30,722 nt of DNA from CAZTUH01 sp964620485 (GCA_964620485.1 CAZUGU010000001.1:1-30722), one strand, 5' to 3'; positions 17,424-26,483 are shown, numbered from the stretch's first letter. Numbers and translations: made by a program. Notes: generated from the letters alone by a model not told the origin.

Positions 17424-18083
17424 TTACGGATTCCATTTTATAAAGTTTCGATATAGCATCAAACCATATCTTGAACTTTTTTCAGGATGAAACTGAACTG
17501 CGAAAATATTATCACTTGCAATAGCTGATGGAAATAAAAAGCCATATTCAGTTGTCCCAAAAATATTTGACGAATTATCAGGTACAACATAATAACTATG
17601 TACAAAATAAAAGTAAGTTTTATTTGGAATTCCAGACCATAAAAAATGAGATTGAGTTTGATTTACTGCATTCCAACCTATATGTGGAATTTTAATTTTT
17701 TTACTGTTAGAAACTTTATAAATATTTGATGCAAATTGAGGACCATCGAAACGACGAACCGAACCAGAAAATAATCCTAAACACTCTACGTTACCTTCTT
17801 GGCTATTTTCAAATAAAATTTGTTTTCCAATACATATGCCTAGTATAGGTTTTTTAGCAGCAGCACGTAATAGAGCTTCGCTTAAATCAGAATTATTTAA
17901 ATTATACATACAATCCCGAGCAGCGCCTTGTCCAGGCAAAACAACACGGTCAGCTGAATCTATATCTCGAGCATTTTTGCAAATTTGAACATTTGTATCA
18001 GGAGCGACATAGCGCAGAGCACGTAATACTGAATGGAAATTCCCCATTCCATAATCCACAACAGCAACAGTAGTTACTTTCAT
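17424..18083 (-). CDS. hisH: Imidazole glycerol phosphate synthase, glutaminase subunit HisH
   Basis: A class-I glutamine amidotransferase of 219 residues that feeds ammonia to HisF. It starts VVDYGMGNFHSVLRAL. The oxyanion strand is in VVLPGQGAARDCM, the nucleophile C84 in LGICIGKQILFENSQEGN, and the His-Glu pair in VQFHPEKSSRYGL near the C-terminus. In the nucleophile elbow the usual GICLGMQ reads GICIGKQ; the catalytic Cys is kept. In several free-living Burkholderiales a marC-type gene lies between hisB and hisH; it is absent here, leaving only 40 bases. Confidence 0.95.
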   Translation of the reverse strand: MKVTTVAVVDYGMGNFHSVLRALRYVAPDTNVQICKNARDIDSADRVVLPGQGAARDCMYNLNNSDLSEALLRAAAKKPILGICIGKQILFENSQEGNVECLGLFSGSVRRFDGPQFASNIYKVSNSKKIKIPHIGWNAVNQTQSHFLWSGIPNKTYFYFVHSYYVVPDNSSNIFGTTEYGFLFPSAIASDNIFAVQFHPEKSSRYGLMLYRNFIKWNP

Positions 18084-18123
18084 AAATCTAACGACATTAA
18101 CAAGAAAAACAAATATTTCCCAT

Positions 18124-18714
18124 TTATAACAGACCTTTAGTAGAAAGTACAGAATTATTCAAAATTGTACTATTATACCTAGTTGCCATTTTCAAAGCAT
18201 TTCCAAATGCTTTGAAAATTGTTTCGCACTGATGATGCGCATTTAAGCCACGTAAATTATCAATATGAAGAGTAGTTAATGAATGATTCACAAATCCTTG
18301 AAAAAATTCTCTCACTAAATCAACATCAAAATTATTTATTCGAGATCGTGTAAAGAAAACATTATATTGAAGATTAGGTCGTCCAGAAAGATCAATGACT
18401 ACACGTGATAAAGCTTCATCAAGTGGAATATAAGAATACCCATATCGACACAAACCAGATTTACTACCAATTACTTCAAGTATAGCTTTTCCTAAAACTA
18501 TACCAATATCTTCAATAGTATGATGCATATCAACGTTTAAATCACCTTCAGATTTGATTTCTAGATCAATTGCACCATGGCAAGAAACCTGTTCTAGCAT
18601 ATGATCAAAAAATGGTATGCCAGTATTAATATCTCGTTTACCAGTACCATCAAGATTTAATGCAATCTGAATATCAGTTTCATTAGTTCTACGATTAATT
18701 TTAGCAGTTCGCAT
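18124..18714 (-). CDS. hisB: Imidazoleglycerol-phosphate dehydratase
   Basis: Dehydrates imidazole glycerol phosphate to imidazole acetol phosphate using two manganese ions. The metal-binding repeats DMHHTIEDIGIVLG and NAHHQCETIFKAFG are intact, with the FFDHMLEQVSCHG motif before them. I place the start at ATG 18714 (MRTAKINRRTNETDI), giving 196 residues, the standard monofunctional length. The longer upstream frame would run 75 bases into hisC. There is no histidinol-phosphatase domain, as expected for betaproteobacteria. It begins two bases after the hisC stop. Confidence 0.95.
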   Translation of the reverse strand: MRTAKINRRTNETDIQIALNLDGTGKRDINTGIPFFDHMLEQVSCHGAIDLEIKSEGDLNVDMHHTIEDIGIVLGKAILEVIGSKSGLCRYGYSYIPLDEALSRVVIDLSGRPNLQYNVFFTRSRINNFDVDLVREFFQGFVNHSLTTLHIDNLRGLNAHHQCETIFKAFGNALKMATRYNSTILNNSVLSTKGLL

Positions 18715-18716
18715 AC

Positions 18717-19823
18717 TTAAGATAAAATATCCTTTAACGCTGTAACTAGAATAGAATTTTCTTTGGGTGTTCCAACGGAAATACGTAAACAATTATATAA
18801 TAAAGGATCTGAATCAGAAAGATTTTTTACTAAAATCTTACGAGATTTTAAAGATGAATACACAAAGTTAGAACTTAATTTTCCGGTAAACCGTACAAGA
18901 ATAAAATTTCCTTCTGATGGAAAAAGATATATACCTGGCAATTTATCTAATGATTTGATTAAGAGTTTGCGAGCTTTCAATATAGAAGAAATGTGTTTAT
19001 CAATTAAAAACCAATTTTTCAAAATTGTTATTAAGACTGTCCTTGTCAAGGAATTTATATTATATGGAGGACGTACTTTATCAATATGTCTTAACCATTT
19101 ATTGGAACCAACCATATAGCCAATTCGTAAACCTGCCAAACCAATCTTCGAGAAAGTACGTAAAATTACAGCATTTGGTATTTTTGAGATTTTTTCCATC
19201 CAAGTATTTTTAGTAAATGCCTGATATGCCTCATCTATTACAACTAATCCTTTCGAATATTTTAAAATGGTTTCCACAGAAGATCGAGACAATAAACAAC
19301 CTGTTGGATTATTAGGTATAGCTAAAAAAATAACCTTGGGCTTATATCTATAAATGGATTCTAGCATTGCCGTCATATCAACTTGTAGATTATCTTTTAG
19401 TGGTACACCAATAAATTTTGCATGATTAATACAAGTTGAGATTTTAAAATAAACAAATGAAGGCCATGGAGATATAACATAATCTCCAGGATTGCAACAA
19501 CTCTGAATAATAAGATTAATAAGCTCATCAGAACCATTTCCAAATAATATATCGATATCATCAGGAATAAAAAAAATATCTTTAATAGCGTATTTTAATC
19601 CAGATATATCCGGATTAGGATAGCGATTTAAATTCGTTTGTTGTATTACGTTAGAAATTTTTTCATATACAAATTTCGGTAGTTTATATGGACATTCCAT
19701 GGAATCCAATTTGATATTGTAATTATTATCAAATTGATTAATTTGATAGCCAGTAAGAAGACGAATGTCATTTCTTATAGTATTTTCAATGTATTCGTTA
19801 ATATTTTTTTCATTTATATTCAT
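18717..19823 (-). CDS. hisC: Histidinol-phosphate aminotransferase
   Basis: A fold-type-I PLP aminotransferase of 368 residues converting imidazole acetol phosphate to histidinol phosphate. Family signs are NRYPNPDISGLKYAI, FGNGSDELINLI, the cofactor-stacking NNPTGC and the VIDEAYQAF block. The Schiff-base lysine is K226 in RTFSKIGLAGLRIGY. The ATG directly abuts the stop codon of hisD, so hisD and hisC are translationally linked. The N-terminal 45 residues are diverged, but the core is complete. Confidence 0.95.
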   Translation of the reverse strand: MNINEKNINEYIENTIRNDIRLLTGYQINQFDNNYNIKLDSMECPYKLPKFVYEKISNVIQQTNLNRYPNPDISGLKYAIKDIFFIPDDIDILFGNGSDELINLIIQSCCNPGDYVISPWPSFVYFKISTCINHAKFIGVPLKDNLQVDMTAMLESIYRYKPKVIFLAIPNNPTGCLLSRSSVETILKYSKGLVVIDEAYQAFTKNTWMEKISKIPNAVILRTFSKIGLAGLRIGYMVGSNKWLRHIDKVRPPYNINSLTRTVLITILKNWFLIDKHISSILKARKLLIKSLDKLPGIYLFPSEGNFILVRFTGKLSSNFVYSSLKSRKILVKNLSDSDPLLYNCLRISVGTPKENSILVTALKDILS

Positions 19824-21122
19824 TTAGATACGATAATTAGCACTAGTTGCATGAGCATGTAATCCTTCAGCTGAGGCTAATATAGAAGCGATTTTTCCTA
19901 AAGTCTTTGCACCTTGTCTAGAAACTTTTATTATATTAGATCGCTTTTGAAAATCATAAACGCCTAATGGAGAAGAAAAACGAGCTGTGCGATTTGTCGG
20001 TAAAACATGATTAGGTCCTGCACAATAATCTCCAACAGCTTCAGAACTGAAGCATCCCATAAAAATAGAACCAGCATGATGAATAGAATCTATCCATTTT
20101 TCTGGATATTCAGTAGAAATTTCTAGATGTTCTGGAGCAATTTCATTAGCAATATCGCAAGCTTGTTGCAAATCCTTAACTAAAATTAGTGCTCCACGTT
20201 TTTTTAAACTTTTGCATAAGATGTCTGATCTCGGCATATTATTAAGTAATTTTTTGATAGATTTTTCTACATCATTGATAAAATTGTTATCTGGACATAA
20301 TAAAATTGATTGTGCTAATTCATCATGTTCTGCTTGAGAAAACAGATCCATTGTAATCCAATCTGCTGGTGTTTTGCCATCACAAATTATAAGAATTTCG
20401 CTTGGACCAGCAATCATATCTATGCCGACAATTCCAAAGACTAGTTTTTTAGCAAGAGCAACATAGATATTGCCAGGTCCAACTATCTTATCAACAGCTG
20501 GAATAGTTTTAGTTCCATAAGCTAATGCCCCTATTGCTTGTGCACCACCAATACTGAAAACACGATCAATTCCACTTAAAGCTGCTGCTGCTAGAACCAT
20601 AGTATTAGGTATACCATTTGGAGTTGGATTAACCATTATCAATTCGGAAACTCCGGCTATTTTAGCAGGAATTGCATTCATAAGAACAGATGAAGGATAT
20701 GCAGCTTTACCACCGGGTACATATAAGCCAACACGATTTAAAGCGGTAATTTTTTGTCCAAGCAATGTACCTTCTTTATCTAGATATGACCAAGAATTTT
20801 CAGATTGCATTTTATGATAACTAAAAATTCGATCGTTGGCTAATTCGAGTGCTTTTCGCTGTTCTATTGGTAATGAGTGTAAAGCTGAATTTAATTGAGA
20901 TTTAGGGATTTCTAATTCAGATATAGAAGATAAAGAAAATTGATCAAATTTTTTTGTATATTCCAATAAAGCTGCATCACCAAAATCTTTTATTTTTTTT
21001 AGTATCTTTAAAACGATACGCTCAGCATTTTTATTTTTTGGAAGTTTAACAGAAAGCAATTCAGATAAAGCAACATCAAATCCAACTTGACATGAATCCA
21101 ATCGGTTAATTATATCTCTCAT
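19824..21122 (-). CDS. hisD: Histidinol dehydrogenase
   Basis: The last two steps of the pathway: histidinol is oxidised twice with NAD to histidine. The 432-residue protein has all the usual blocks: RVGLYVPGGKAAYPSSVLMN, FSIGGAQAIGALAYGT, VDKIVGPGNIYVALAK, IAGPSEILIICD, the zinc-site SQAEHDELAQSIL, EIAPEHLEI with the catalytic Glu-His, and GPNHVLPTNRTARFSSPLGV. A Shine-Dalgarno-like AAGGAG lies about 6 bases before ATG 21122. It follows hisG by 69 bases. Confidence 0.97.
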   Translation of the reverse strand: MRDIINRLDSCQVGFDVALSELLSVKLPKNKNAERIVLKILKKIKDFGDAALLEYTKKFDQFSLSSISELEIPKSQLNSALHSLPIEQRKALELANDRIFSYHKMQSENSWSYLDKEGTLLGQKITALNRVGLYVPGGKAAYPSSVLMNAIPAKIAGVSELIMVNPTPNGIPNTMVLAAAALSGIDRVFSIGGAQAIGALAYGTKTIPAVDKIVGPGNIYVALAKKLVFGIVGIDMIAGPSEILIICDGKTPADWITMDLFSQAEHDELAQSILLCPDNNFINDVEKSIKKLLNNMPRSDILCKSLKKRGALILVKDLQQACDIANEIAPEHLEISTEYPEKWIDSIHHAGSIFMGCFSSEAVGDYCAGPNHVLPTNRTARFSSPLGVYDFQKRSNIIKVSRQGAKTLGKIASILASAEGLHAHATSANYRI

Positions 21123-21191
21123 GGAGACTCCTTCTTAGGATTATTCTATTTTCTATATCATAAACATATATCATAGATATATGTCATTTAA

Positions 21192-21866
21192 TTAATTTTC
21201 TACAATTTCAGAAAAAATATCTAAAAATTTTTTTAAGGAAGTCCTTTTAGTTTTAAGAGAAGCTCTATTAATAATAAGTCGAGAAGAAATTGGCATAATT
21301 TCTTCAACGGTTTTCAAATTATTGGCAATGAGAGTATTTCCGGTAGATACCAAATCAACAATAGCATCTGCTAATCCAACTAATGGAGCTAATTCCATAG
21401 AACCGTAAAGCTTAATTAGATCAATATGAACACCTTTGGAAGCAAAATGCTTTCTGGATATTTGTACATATTTAGTTGCAATTCGTAGTCGGCCTCTTTG
21501 TTTTATAACATTGCTATAATCAAAATCTTTTTGTACAGCAACGGCCATTTTACATCTTGCTATTTTTAAATCAATAGGTTGATATAAACAACCTGGTTTC
21601 TGAAAAGAGTGTTCTATAATGATATCTTTACCAACTACACCGAAATCAGCAGCACCGTATTGTACATAAGTAGGTACATCAGAAGTTCGTACAATCAATA
21701 ATCGCAAATTAGGGTCACTAGTTAGAAGAATTAATTTCCGAGAATTTTCTAAATTTTCTTTTACTTTTATTCCGGCGGTTGCTAATAGTGATAGAGTTTC
21801 ATTAAAAATTCTTCCTTTAGATAATGCTAGAGTTAATTGTGAATTGGAAACTTTATTCATATTCAA
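21192..21866 (-). CDS. hisG: ATP phosphoribosyltransferase, short form
   Basis: The first, committed step: ATP plus PRPP gives PR-ATP. At 224 residues it is the short HisG that lacks the C-terminal histidine-binding domain and normally needs the regulatory partner HisZ, which is not in this window. The periplasmic-binding-like fold shows LTLALSKGRIFNETL, YVQYGAADFGVVGKDII and the PRPP-binding DAIVDLVSTGNTL. It is the first gene of the his operon. The spacer upstream must hold the promoter, but no histidine-rich leader peptide was seen. Confidence 0.95.
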   Translation of the reverse strand: MNMNKVSNSQLTLALSKGRIFNETLSLLATAGIKVKENLENSRKLILLTSDPNLRLLIVRTSDVPTYVQYGAADFGVVGKDIIIEHSFQKPGCLYQPIDLKIARCKMAVAVQKDFDYSNVIKQRGRLRIATKYVQISRKHFASKGVHIDLIKLYGSMELAPLVGLADAIVDLVSTGNTLIANNLKTVEEIMPISSRLIINRASLKTKRTSLKKFLDIFSEIVEN

Positions 21867-22272
21867 CTTATCAAATTATTTTCAATAAAGTAAATACTTA
21901 CTAACAAACAGTTAAAGTTTAGAATTTACTTCTATTTTTCAATGTTTATGATTAGAATCAAAATAATCATACTTAATAAAAGTTAATAAGTATAGATATC
22001 AATTTTGTAAATAGTAATTAAATTAGCTAAGGTCAATGAACCAATTACAATACATAACCATAGAATTCGATAAGTAATCTAAAAACTGTAGAAAATTTCA
22101 AGAATAACCAGACAATAATAACCAATTTTAAGATATTTGCTCTGTTTTATCAGGTTAAATATCTTAAAATACAGATATATTTCTTCCAAAGAAGATACGA
22201 TTAGATACAATGCTTCTTATTTTGTTAGATATAATTCCATTTGAGTCTAATCTAAATTAGAATCATGTTATT
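21867..22272. other. Spacer upstream of hisG with a 14-bp-arm hairpin
   Basis: In many Burkholderiales bolA and murA lie between the ABC transporter genes and hisG; neither is recognisable here. The spacer has an inverted repeat ATTTTAAGATATTT / AAATATCTTAAAAT (22125-22138 and 22157-22170) around an 18-base loop. It lies beyond the end of the permease gene and before hisG, so it could terminate the ABC transcript. Confidence 0.45.
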
Positions 22273-23070
22273 TCAATTTCTAAGCTTATAGCCGATTGCC
22301 AATAAGCGCAATGCAAAAATTGAAACTAAAATAAATGTTGTAGTAATTGCAAACAAACCGAAATAGGGAGAAACATCGGATTTTGAAAAAAATCCGTATC
22401 GAAGCCCATCAATTGTATAGAAAATCGGATTCCATCGTAGAATATTTTGCCAAAATGGAGATAAAGAGTGAAAAGTGTAAAATACGCCAGATAGAAAAGT
22501 TGTTGGTGTTATTAAAAAATTCTGAAATACAGCAAGTTGATCAAATTTTTCAGACCAAAGTCCGGCAATTAATCCAAGTACGCTCATAATTCCACAGGAA
22601 ATAATAGAGAAAATCACAATCCAAAATGGATATTTTGGATATAATGGAATAAGTGTAATTGTAGCTAACCAAATAAATAAACCAACGATTAAACCACGTG
22701 TAATAGCGGCTAAAATGTAAGCAAAAAAAATTTCCAAATGTGATATGGGAGAAAGAAGCATAAAAACCAGATTTCCAGTAATACGACTTTGGATTAAAGA
22801 AGATGAAGGATTTGCAAAAGAATTTTGCAACATACTCATCATTATTAAGCCAGGAATTAGAAATGCAGCATATGATATATCTTCATAAACTATACGATCT
22901 GACAAAATTTTTTCAAATACAAATAAGTAAAGTAGTGCTGTGAATACAGGAGCAGCAATCGTTTGGAAAAATACTTTCCAAAACCGCATCAATTCTTTCA
23001 ATAGTAAAGTTATGAATCCTGAATGAAACAATGCTATTGAATTTAATTCAGGCTTCGTTTCTTTAGACAT
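22273..23070 (-). CDS. ABC-2 type transporter permease
   Basis: A 265-residue membrane protein of the ABC-2 permease family with about six hydrophobic segments: TIAAPVFTALLYLFVFE, AAFLIPGLIMMSML, LEIFFAYILAAITRGLIVGLFIWLATITLI, FWIVIFSIISCGIMSVLGLIAG, a segment around LAVFQNFLITPTTFLSGVFYTF, and a C-terminal FGLFAITTTFILVSIFALRLL. I chose ATG 23070 (MSKETKPEL) because GGAG lies at a proper distance before it; a TTG six codons upstream is also open. It follows its ATPase partner. The substrate is unknown; the pair resembles the conserved YadG/YadH-like exporters located before murA-hisG in betaproteobacteria. Confidence 0.88.
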   Translation of the reverse strand: MSKETKPELNSIALFHSGFITLLLKELMRFWKVFFQTIAAPVFTALLYLFVFEKILSDRIVYEDISYAAFLIPGLIMMSMLQNSFANPSSSLIQSRITGNLVFMLLSPISHLEIFFAYILAAITRGLIVGLFIWLATITLIPLYPKYPFWIVIFSIISCGIMSVLGLIAGLWSEKFDQLAVFQNFLITPTTFLSGVFYTFHSLSPFWQNILRWNPIFYTIDGLRYGFFSKSDVSPYFGLFAITTTFILVSIFALRLLAIGYKLRN

Positions 23071-23100
23071 ATAAAAAACTCCATACAATCAATCCTATGA

Positions 23101-23874
23101 TCATAGATCATCATGATGCATAATCTTTAAAAATGCTTCTTCAAGATTCGAGCTACCAATATTAATAAGCAAATTATGTATTGTATCTAAAGCTACAATA
23201 CGACCAAACTTGAGTATAGCAACACGTCTACATAAAAATTCCGCTTCACTAAGATAGTGTGTGGTTAACATGATAGTATGGCCAAGCTTATTTAATTTAG
23301 AAATAAATCTCCAAAGTTCATTTCTTAAATCAACATCTACCCCAGCTGTAGGTTCATCTAATACGATAACAGGAGGACGATGTACTAAAGCTTGTGCTAC
23401 TAAAACTCGTCTTTTCATACCTCCAGAAAGGGATCTCATATTAAAATCTGCCTTGTCTAGCAAACCTAAATTCGCAAGTACTTCATCAATCCAGTCATCA
23501 TTTTTCCTTAAACCAAAATATCCTGATTGTATTCGCAATGTTTCGCGAACTGTAAAAAATGGATCATAAACTAATTCTTGCGGTACAACTCCTAGAGAAC
23601 GACGGGCAAACTTATATTCATTTAAAACATCATAACCGCATATGTTAGCTTGACCTGAATTAGCACGAGATAAGCCAGCTAGTATTGAAATAAGACTTGT
23701 TTTACCTGCACCGTTTGGACCAAGTAATCCAAAAAATTCACCGTGATCAATTTTCAAATTAATATCATAAAGTGCTTGAAAACCTGTTTTGTGAGAAAAG
23801 AAAGGAATATTATTTCGAAATAATGAGTTTTTTTTATAAATTTTCGAAATATTCTTTAGAAATACAGCAGACAT
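23101..23874 (-). CDS. ABC transporter ATP-binding protein
   Basis: The nucleotide-binding subunit paired with the ABC-2 permease downstream. Walker A is GLLGPNGAGKTSLIS, the Q-loop region is GVVPQELVYDPFFTVRETL, the signature is LSGGMKRR, Walker B is VIVLDEPTAGVD and the switch histidine is in TTHYLSEA. Start choice is open: ATG 23874 (MSAVFLKN) gives the family-like N-terminus, and ATG 23883 lies in the same frame. Between the first strand and the GFQALYDINLKI strand there is an insert of roughly 14 residues (about KKNSLFRNNIPFFSHKT) that typical relatives lack. No accessory periplasmic gene is present. Fully conserved motifs argue for an active exporter. Confidence 0.92.
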   Translation of the reverse strand: MSAVFLKNISKIYKKNSLFRNNIPFFSHKTGFQALYDINLKIDHGEFFGLLGPNGAGKTSLISILAGLSRANSGQANICGYDVLNEYKFARRSLGVVPQELVYDPFFTVRETLRIQSGYFGLRKNDDWIDEVLANLGLLDKADFNMRSLSGGMKRRVLVAQALVHRPPVIVLDEPTAGVDVDLRNELWRFISKLNKLGHTIMLTTHYLSEAEFLCRRVAILKFGRIVALDTIHNLLINIGSSNLEEAFLKIMHHDDL

Positions 23875-24026
23875 AAGAACCATGAAATGACGTAATATCA
23901 ATAAATAAGATTTAATACATCTTATTTATTACAAATTGTAAATGGTACTATGGTCTCATAGTAAGTATCTAATTATTCTAAATGTGTTACATAATTACAA
24001 CGCACAACAGTATTTCGTATTGAATT

Positions 24027-24066
24027 TTGATTATGAATTATATATTTATATATAATTCATAATCAA
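24027..24066. repeat. 19-bp-arm palindrome
   Basis: TTGATTATGAATTATATAT (24027-24045), TT, and the exact reverse complement (24048-24066). It is almost pure A/T and lies about 150 bases upstream of the ABC ATPase start in a divergent spacer, so it is not placed as a terminator. Confidence 0.8.
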
Positions 24067-24558
24067 TAAAAAAATTAAATAAGATATTAGATATATCTGA
24101 TATATTTTTCAAATTCTAATCTAGCTATTTTTTGATTTTTGCATTGCGGTTTTATTTATAATGTCTAGATTCATACTGTATACTAAACAATTGTTTATTT
24201 TGTAAGGTTTTATTTTAAAAATAGAAAATACACATAATTATATTATAATACTTCAGTCAAATTTTAGTAAAATTGTATCAGTCAAACTAATCTAAATAAT
24301 ATGAATAACAAAGAAAGTAAGATAAATGCACATATGATCATATACACAAATCTTTATAAACATCTAATTAATATTTCTAGATAGATATAATCTATACAAT
24401 AATATTTTTTATATTGAAATATATTTTTATATTGAAATACGAATTCTCACTAATAGAATCGTTATCTTTCTTGAAGGATTATTTATTTTATTTGTTTAGT
24501 CTAAATTTTTTATTTATATGTTTATGTTTATATGAATATCATATGAATAGATATAAAC

Positions 24559-24602
24559 AATAGATTTTTAATAGATTTTAAATAGATTTTTAATAGATTT
24601 TA
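24559..24602. repeat. Four tandem 11-bp repeats, AATAGATTTTW
   Basis: Four contiguous copies at 24559, 24570, 24581 and 24592. They alternate AATAGATTTTT and AATAGATTTTA, so the higher-order unit is 22 bp repeated twice. The T-tracts recur about once per helical turn, which would favour intrinsic DNA curvature. Confidence 0.85.
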
Positions 24603-24650
24603 TATTTGAAATTTAAAGTAAAGAGATAAAAACTAAAGTTAGTATGGAGT

Positions 24651-24693
24651 ATTTTTTATCAGTTTGATAGGCTATATCAACTAGATAAAAAAT
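24651..24693. repeat. Imperfect hairpin, about 18 bp with two bulges
   Basis: ATTTTTTATC (24651-24660) pairs with GATAAAAAAT (24684-24693). Inside, AGT and TGATA pair with TATCA and ACT around a GGCTA loop. No gene lies near enough on the proper strand for it to serve as a terminator. Confidence 0.6.
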
Positions 24694-25430
24694 TTCTAAA
24701 TAATTCTATTCACTTATTTTCAATATATCATCTACCATTGTGACAATTTAATCAGAATGAGTAAATAGAATTCTCATAATGTACTGTTTCTAATTGTATT
24801 CTCTATTTTTTTATCTTGAAATTTTCTAAATTCTATCTAAATTCTATTTTCTCATTTTTATAATTGCTTATTTAGATTCATAGACAGACTTAATTAATTA
24901 TAGTTTGAATTTATAAAAACATTCCTAGTAATCTGGTAAAAGAATGTTAAAAATATCCTATCCTTAGATTTGAAAAATCATTCAGAATTTTTGTCTGAAT
25001 ATTTCATATGAAAGATACCAGATACTTTAAAAAAGCTAATTTACATCTTAGAAAAATTATCTTTTCTTAGAAAGAAAATTAATATCAAATCTTTTCATTC
25101 AATAATTCATATATTATTCCGCATATTATTCAAATAATATATCTTTGACTTTAATATGTATAAATTCTTTTCAATAAGAGATATAAGTTTTGAATATATA
25201 AGATTTTCTTCTTCTAATATAAAATAGAAAAGAAAAAATATAAAAAAAGATGAAAATTTTTACTGATTTTTATCAGATTTCCTGAAATCAAACTTGAAAT
25301 TCTGGAAAGAATATCCCGATTGAGATTAAAATAAAGATAATTCATTTTTTAAAATTGTAATAAAATGTAATAAAAAATAAATCAAGTAATGATTTTTTTA
25401 AAATCTCTACTAATATCTTATTTATCTAAT

Positions 25431-25474
25431 TTAGTACTAGTTATATATAATTTTAGTACTAGTTATATATAATT
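25431..25474. repeat. Perfect tandem duplication, 2 x 22 bp, upstream of rpoH
   Basis: TTAGTACTAGTTATATATAATT occurs twice head-to-tail at 25431-25452 and 25453-25474. Each copy contains the small palindrome TAGTACTA and a TATATAAT word that resembles a -10 element. It ends 140 bases before the rpoH start, so it could affect the rpoH promoter (inference). Confidence 0.85.
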
Positions 25475-25614
25475 TATAATTTTTGTGAAGTCTTATTTCA
25501 TTTTATAATTAACTTTAGCTAGTTCTAATATAGAATAAATTATAGTCGGATATATAAGTATCCCTATATTTTTATTAAAATCAACCGATATTTTTTTCAT
25601 TCTTAGATTAATTT

Positions 25615-26457
25615 ATGGATATAGTAATTACTAACCTTGGATCAATTGGAACTATTGAAGCTTATATCACAGCTGTCAATCAAATACCGATGTTGTCTCA
25701 AGATCGCGAAATAGAACTTGCAAATAATTTATGGAATAAACAAGATTTGAACGCAGCTCAAGAATTAATTTTGTCACACCTTCGTCTTGTTGTTTCGGTA
25801 GCAAGACAATATCTAGGTTATGGATTAGCTCATGCTGATTTAATACAGGAAGGTAATATTGGATTGATGAAAGCTGTTAAACGATTTAATCCTGATCGCG
25901 GAGTAAGGCTTGTATCTTTTGCAATACATTGGATAAAGGCTGAAATTCATGAATTCATTATACGTAATTGGCGGATAATAAAAATTGCTTCAACAAAAGC
26001 ACAAAGAAAATTATTTTTTAATTTAAGAAGTATGCGTCCAGATGATAAAACTTTAAATCCTAAACAAGTAGAGCAAATTGCTCAAGAGTTAAATGTACAT
26101 CATAAAGAAGTAAGTGAAATGGAGATTCGTTTATCTGGTCATGATTTGTCAATTCATCATCAGGATGATGATGAAGAAAAAAAATCAGTTGATACTTACC
26201 TATCTGATGATAATAAGCAGGAGCCGACTCAAATATTAATTGATCGAGATAATGATGTATTGCAAAGTACAGGCCTATCCCAAGCATTAGCATGCCTCGA
26301 CTATCGATCACGACGAATAATAGAAGCACGTTGGTTAAATAATGAGACCTGTGTAACTCTTTGTGAATTAGCTCTAGAATTTCAAGTTTCAGCAGAGAGA
26401 ATTCGTCAAATTGAATCTGCAGCAATGAAAAAAATGCGAACCATTTTAGCTGCATAG
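25615..26457 (+). CDS. rpoH: Heat-shock sigma factor RpoH (sigma-32)
   Basis: A sigma-70 family factor of 280 residues that directs RNA polymerase to heat-shock promoters. Region 1.2/2 reads IPMLSQDREIELAN, LRLVVSVARQYLGYGLAHADLIQEGNIGLMKAVKRFNPDRGVRLVSFAIHWIKAEI. The RpoH box QRKLFFNLR (130-138), which separates RpoH from other sigma factors, is intact. Region 4 is the C-terminal helix-turn-helix, LCELALEFQVSAERIRQIESAAMKKMR. An acidic linker (about 184-206, HQDDDEEKKSVD) is present. No Shine-Dalgarno sequence is obvious before ATG 25615. Its keeping shows that stress-responsive transcription is still under selection. Confidence 0.95.
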   Translation: MDIVITNLGSIGTIEAYITAVNQIPMLSQDREIELANNLWNKQDLNAAQELILSHLRLVVSVARQYLGYGLAHADLIQEGNIGLMKAVKRFNPDRGVRLVSFAIHWIKAEIHEFIIRNWRIIKIASTKAQRKLFFNLRSMRPDDKTLNPKQVEQIAQELNVHHKEVSEMEIRLSGHDLSIHHQDDDEEKKSVDTYLSDDNKQEPTQILIDRDNDVLQSTGLSQALACLDYRSRRIIEARWLNNETCVTLCELALEFQVSAERIRQIESAAMKKMRTILAA

Positions 26458-26483
26458 ACGTATCTAGCTGCATAGATGTATCT
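26448..26483 (+). repeat. 18-bp tandem duplication over the rpoH stop codon
   Basis: AGCTGCATAGACGTATCT (26448-26465) is followed by AGCTGCATAGATGTATCT (26466-26483), differing at one base. The first copy holds the last Ala-Ala codons and the TAG stop; the second repeats them in the same phase, giving a backup stop codon. Confidence 0.9.

Larger units (their letters stand above)
23884..25614. other. Long divergent spacer between the ABC genes and rpoH
   Basis: About 1.7 kb with no supported gene on either strand. It is A/T-dominated and stop-rich, and I recognised no protein remains. Visible structures are a 19-bp-arm palindrome (24027-24066), a four-copy 11-bp tandem array (24559-24602), an imperfect hairpin (24651-24693) and a 22-bp tandem duplication (25431-25474) upstream of rpoH. 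Promoters for both flanking transcripts must lie at its ends. Confidence 0.5.

Noticed and set aside
21867..22272. Decayed murA or bolA upstream of hisG
   Set aside because: Expected from gene order in relatives, but the 400 bases left are too short and I could not read any matching segment.
26060..26473. 137-codon minus-strand frame over rpoH
   Set aside because: It mirrors the well-conserved rpoH region 3/4 and has no recognisable product; such antisense frames are expected in AT-rich coding DNA.
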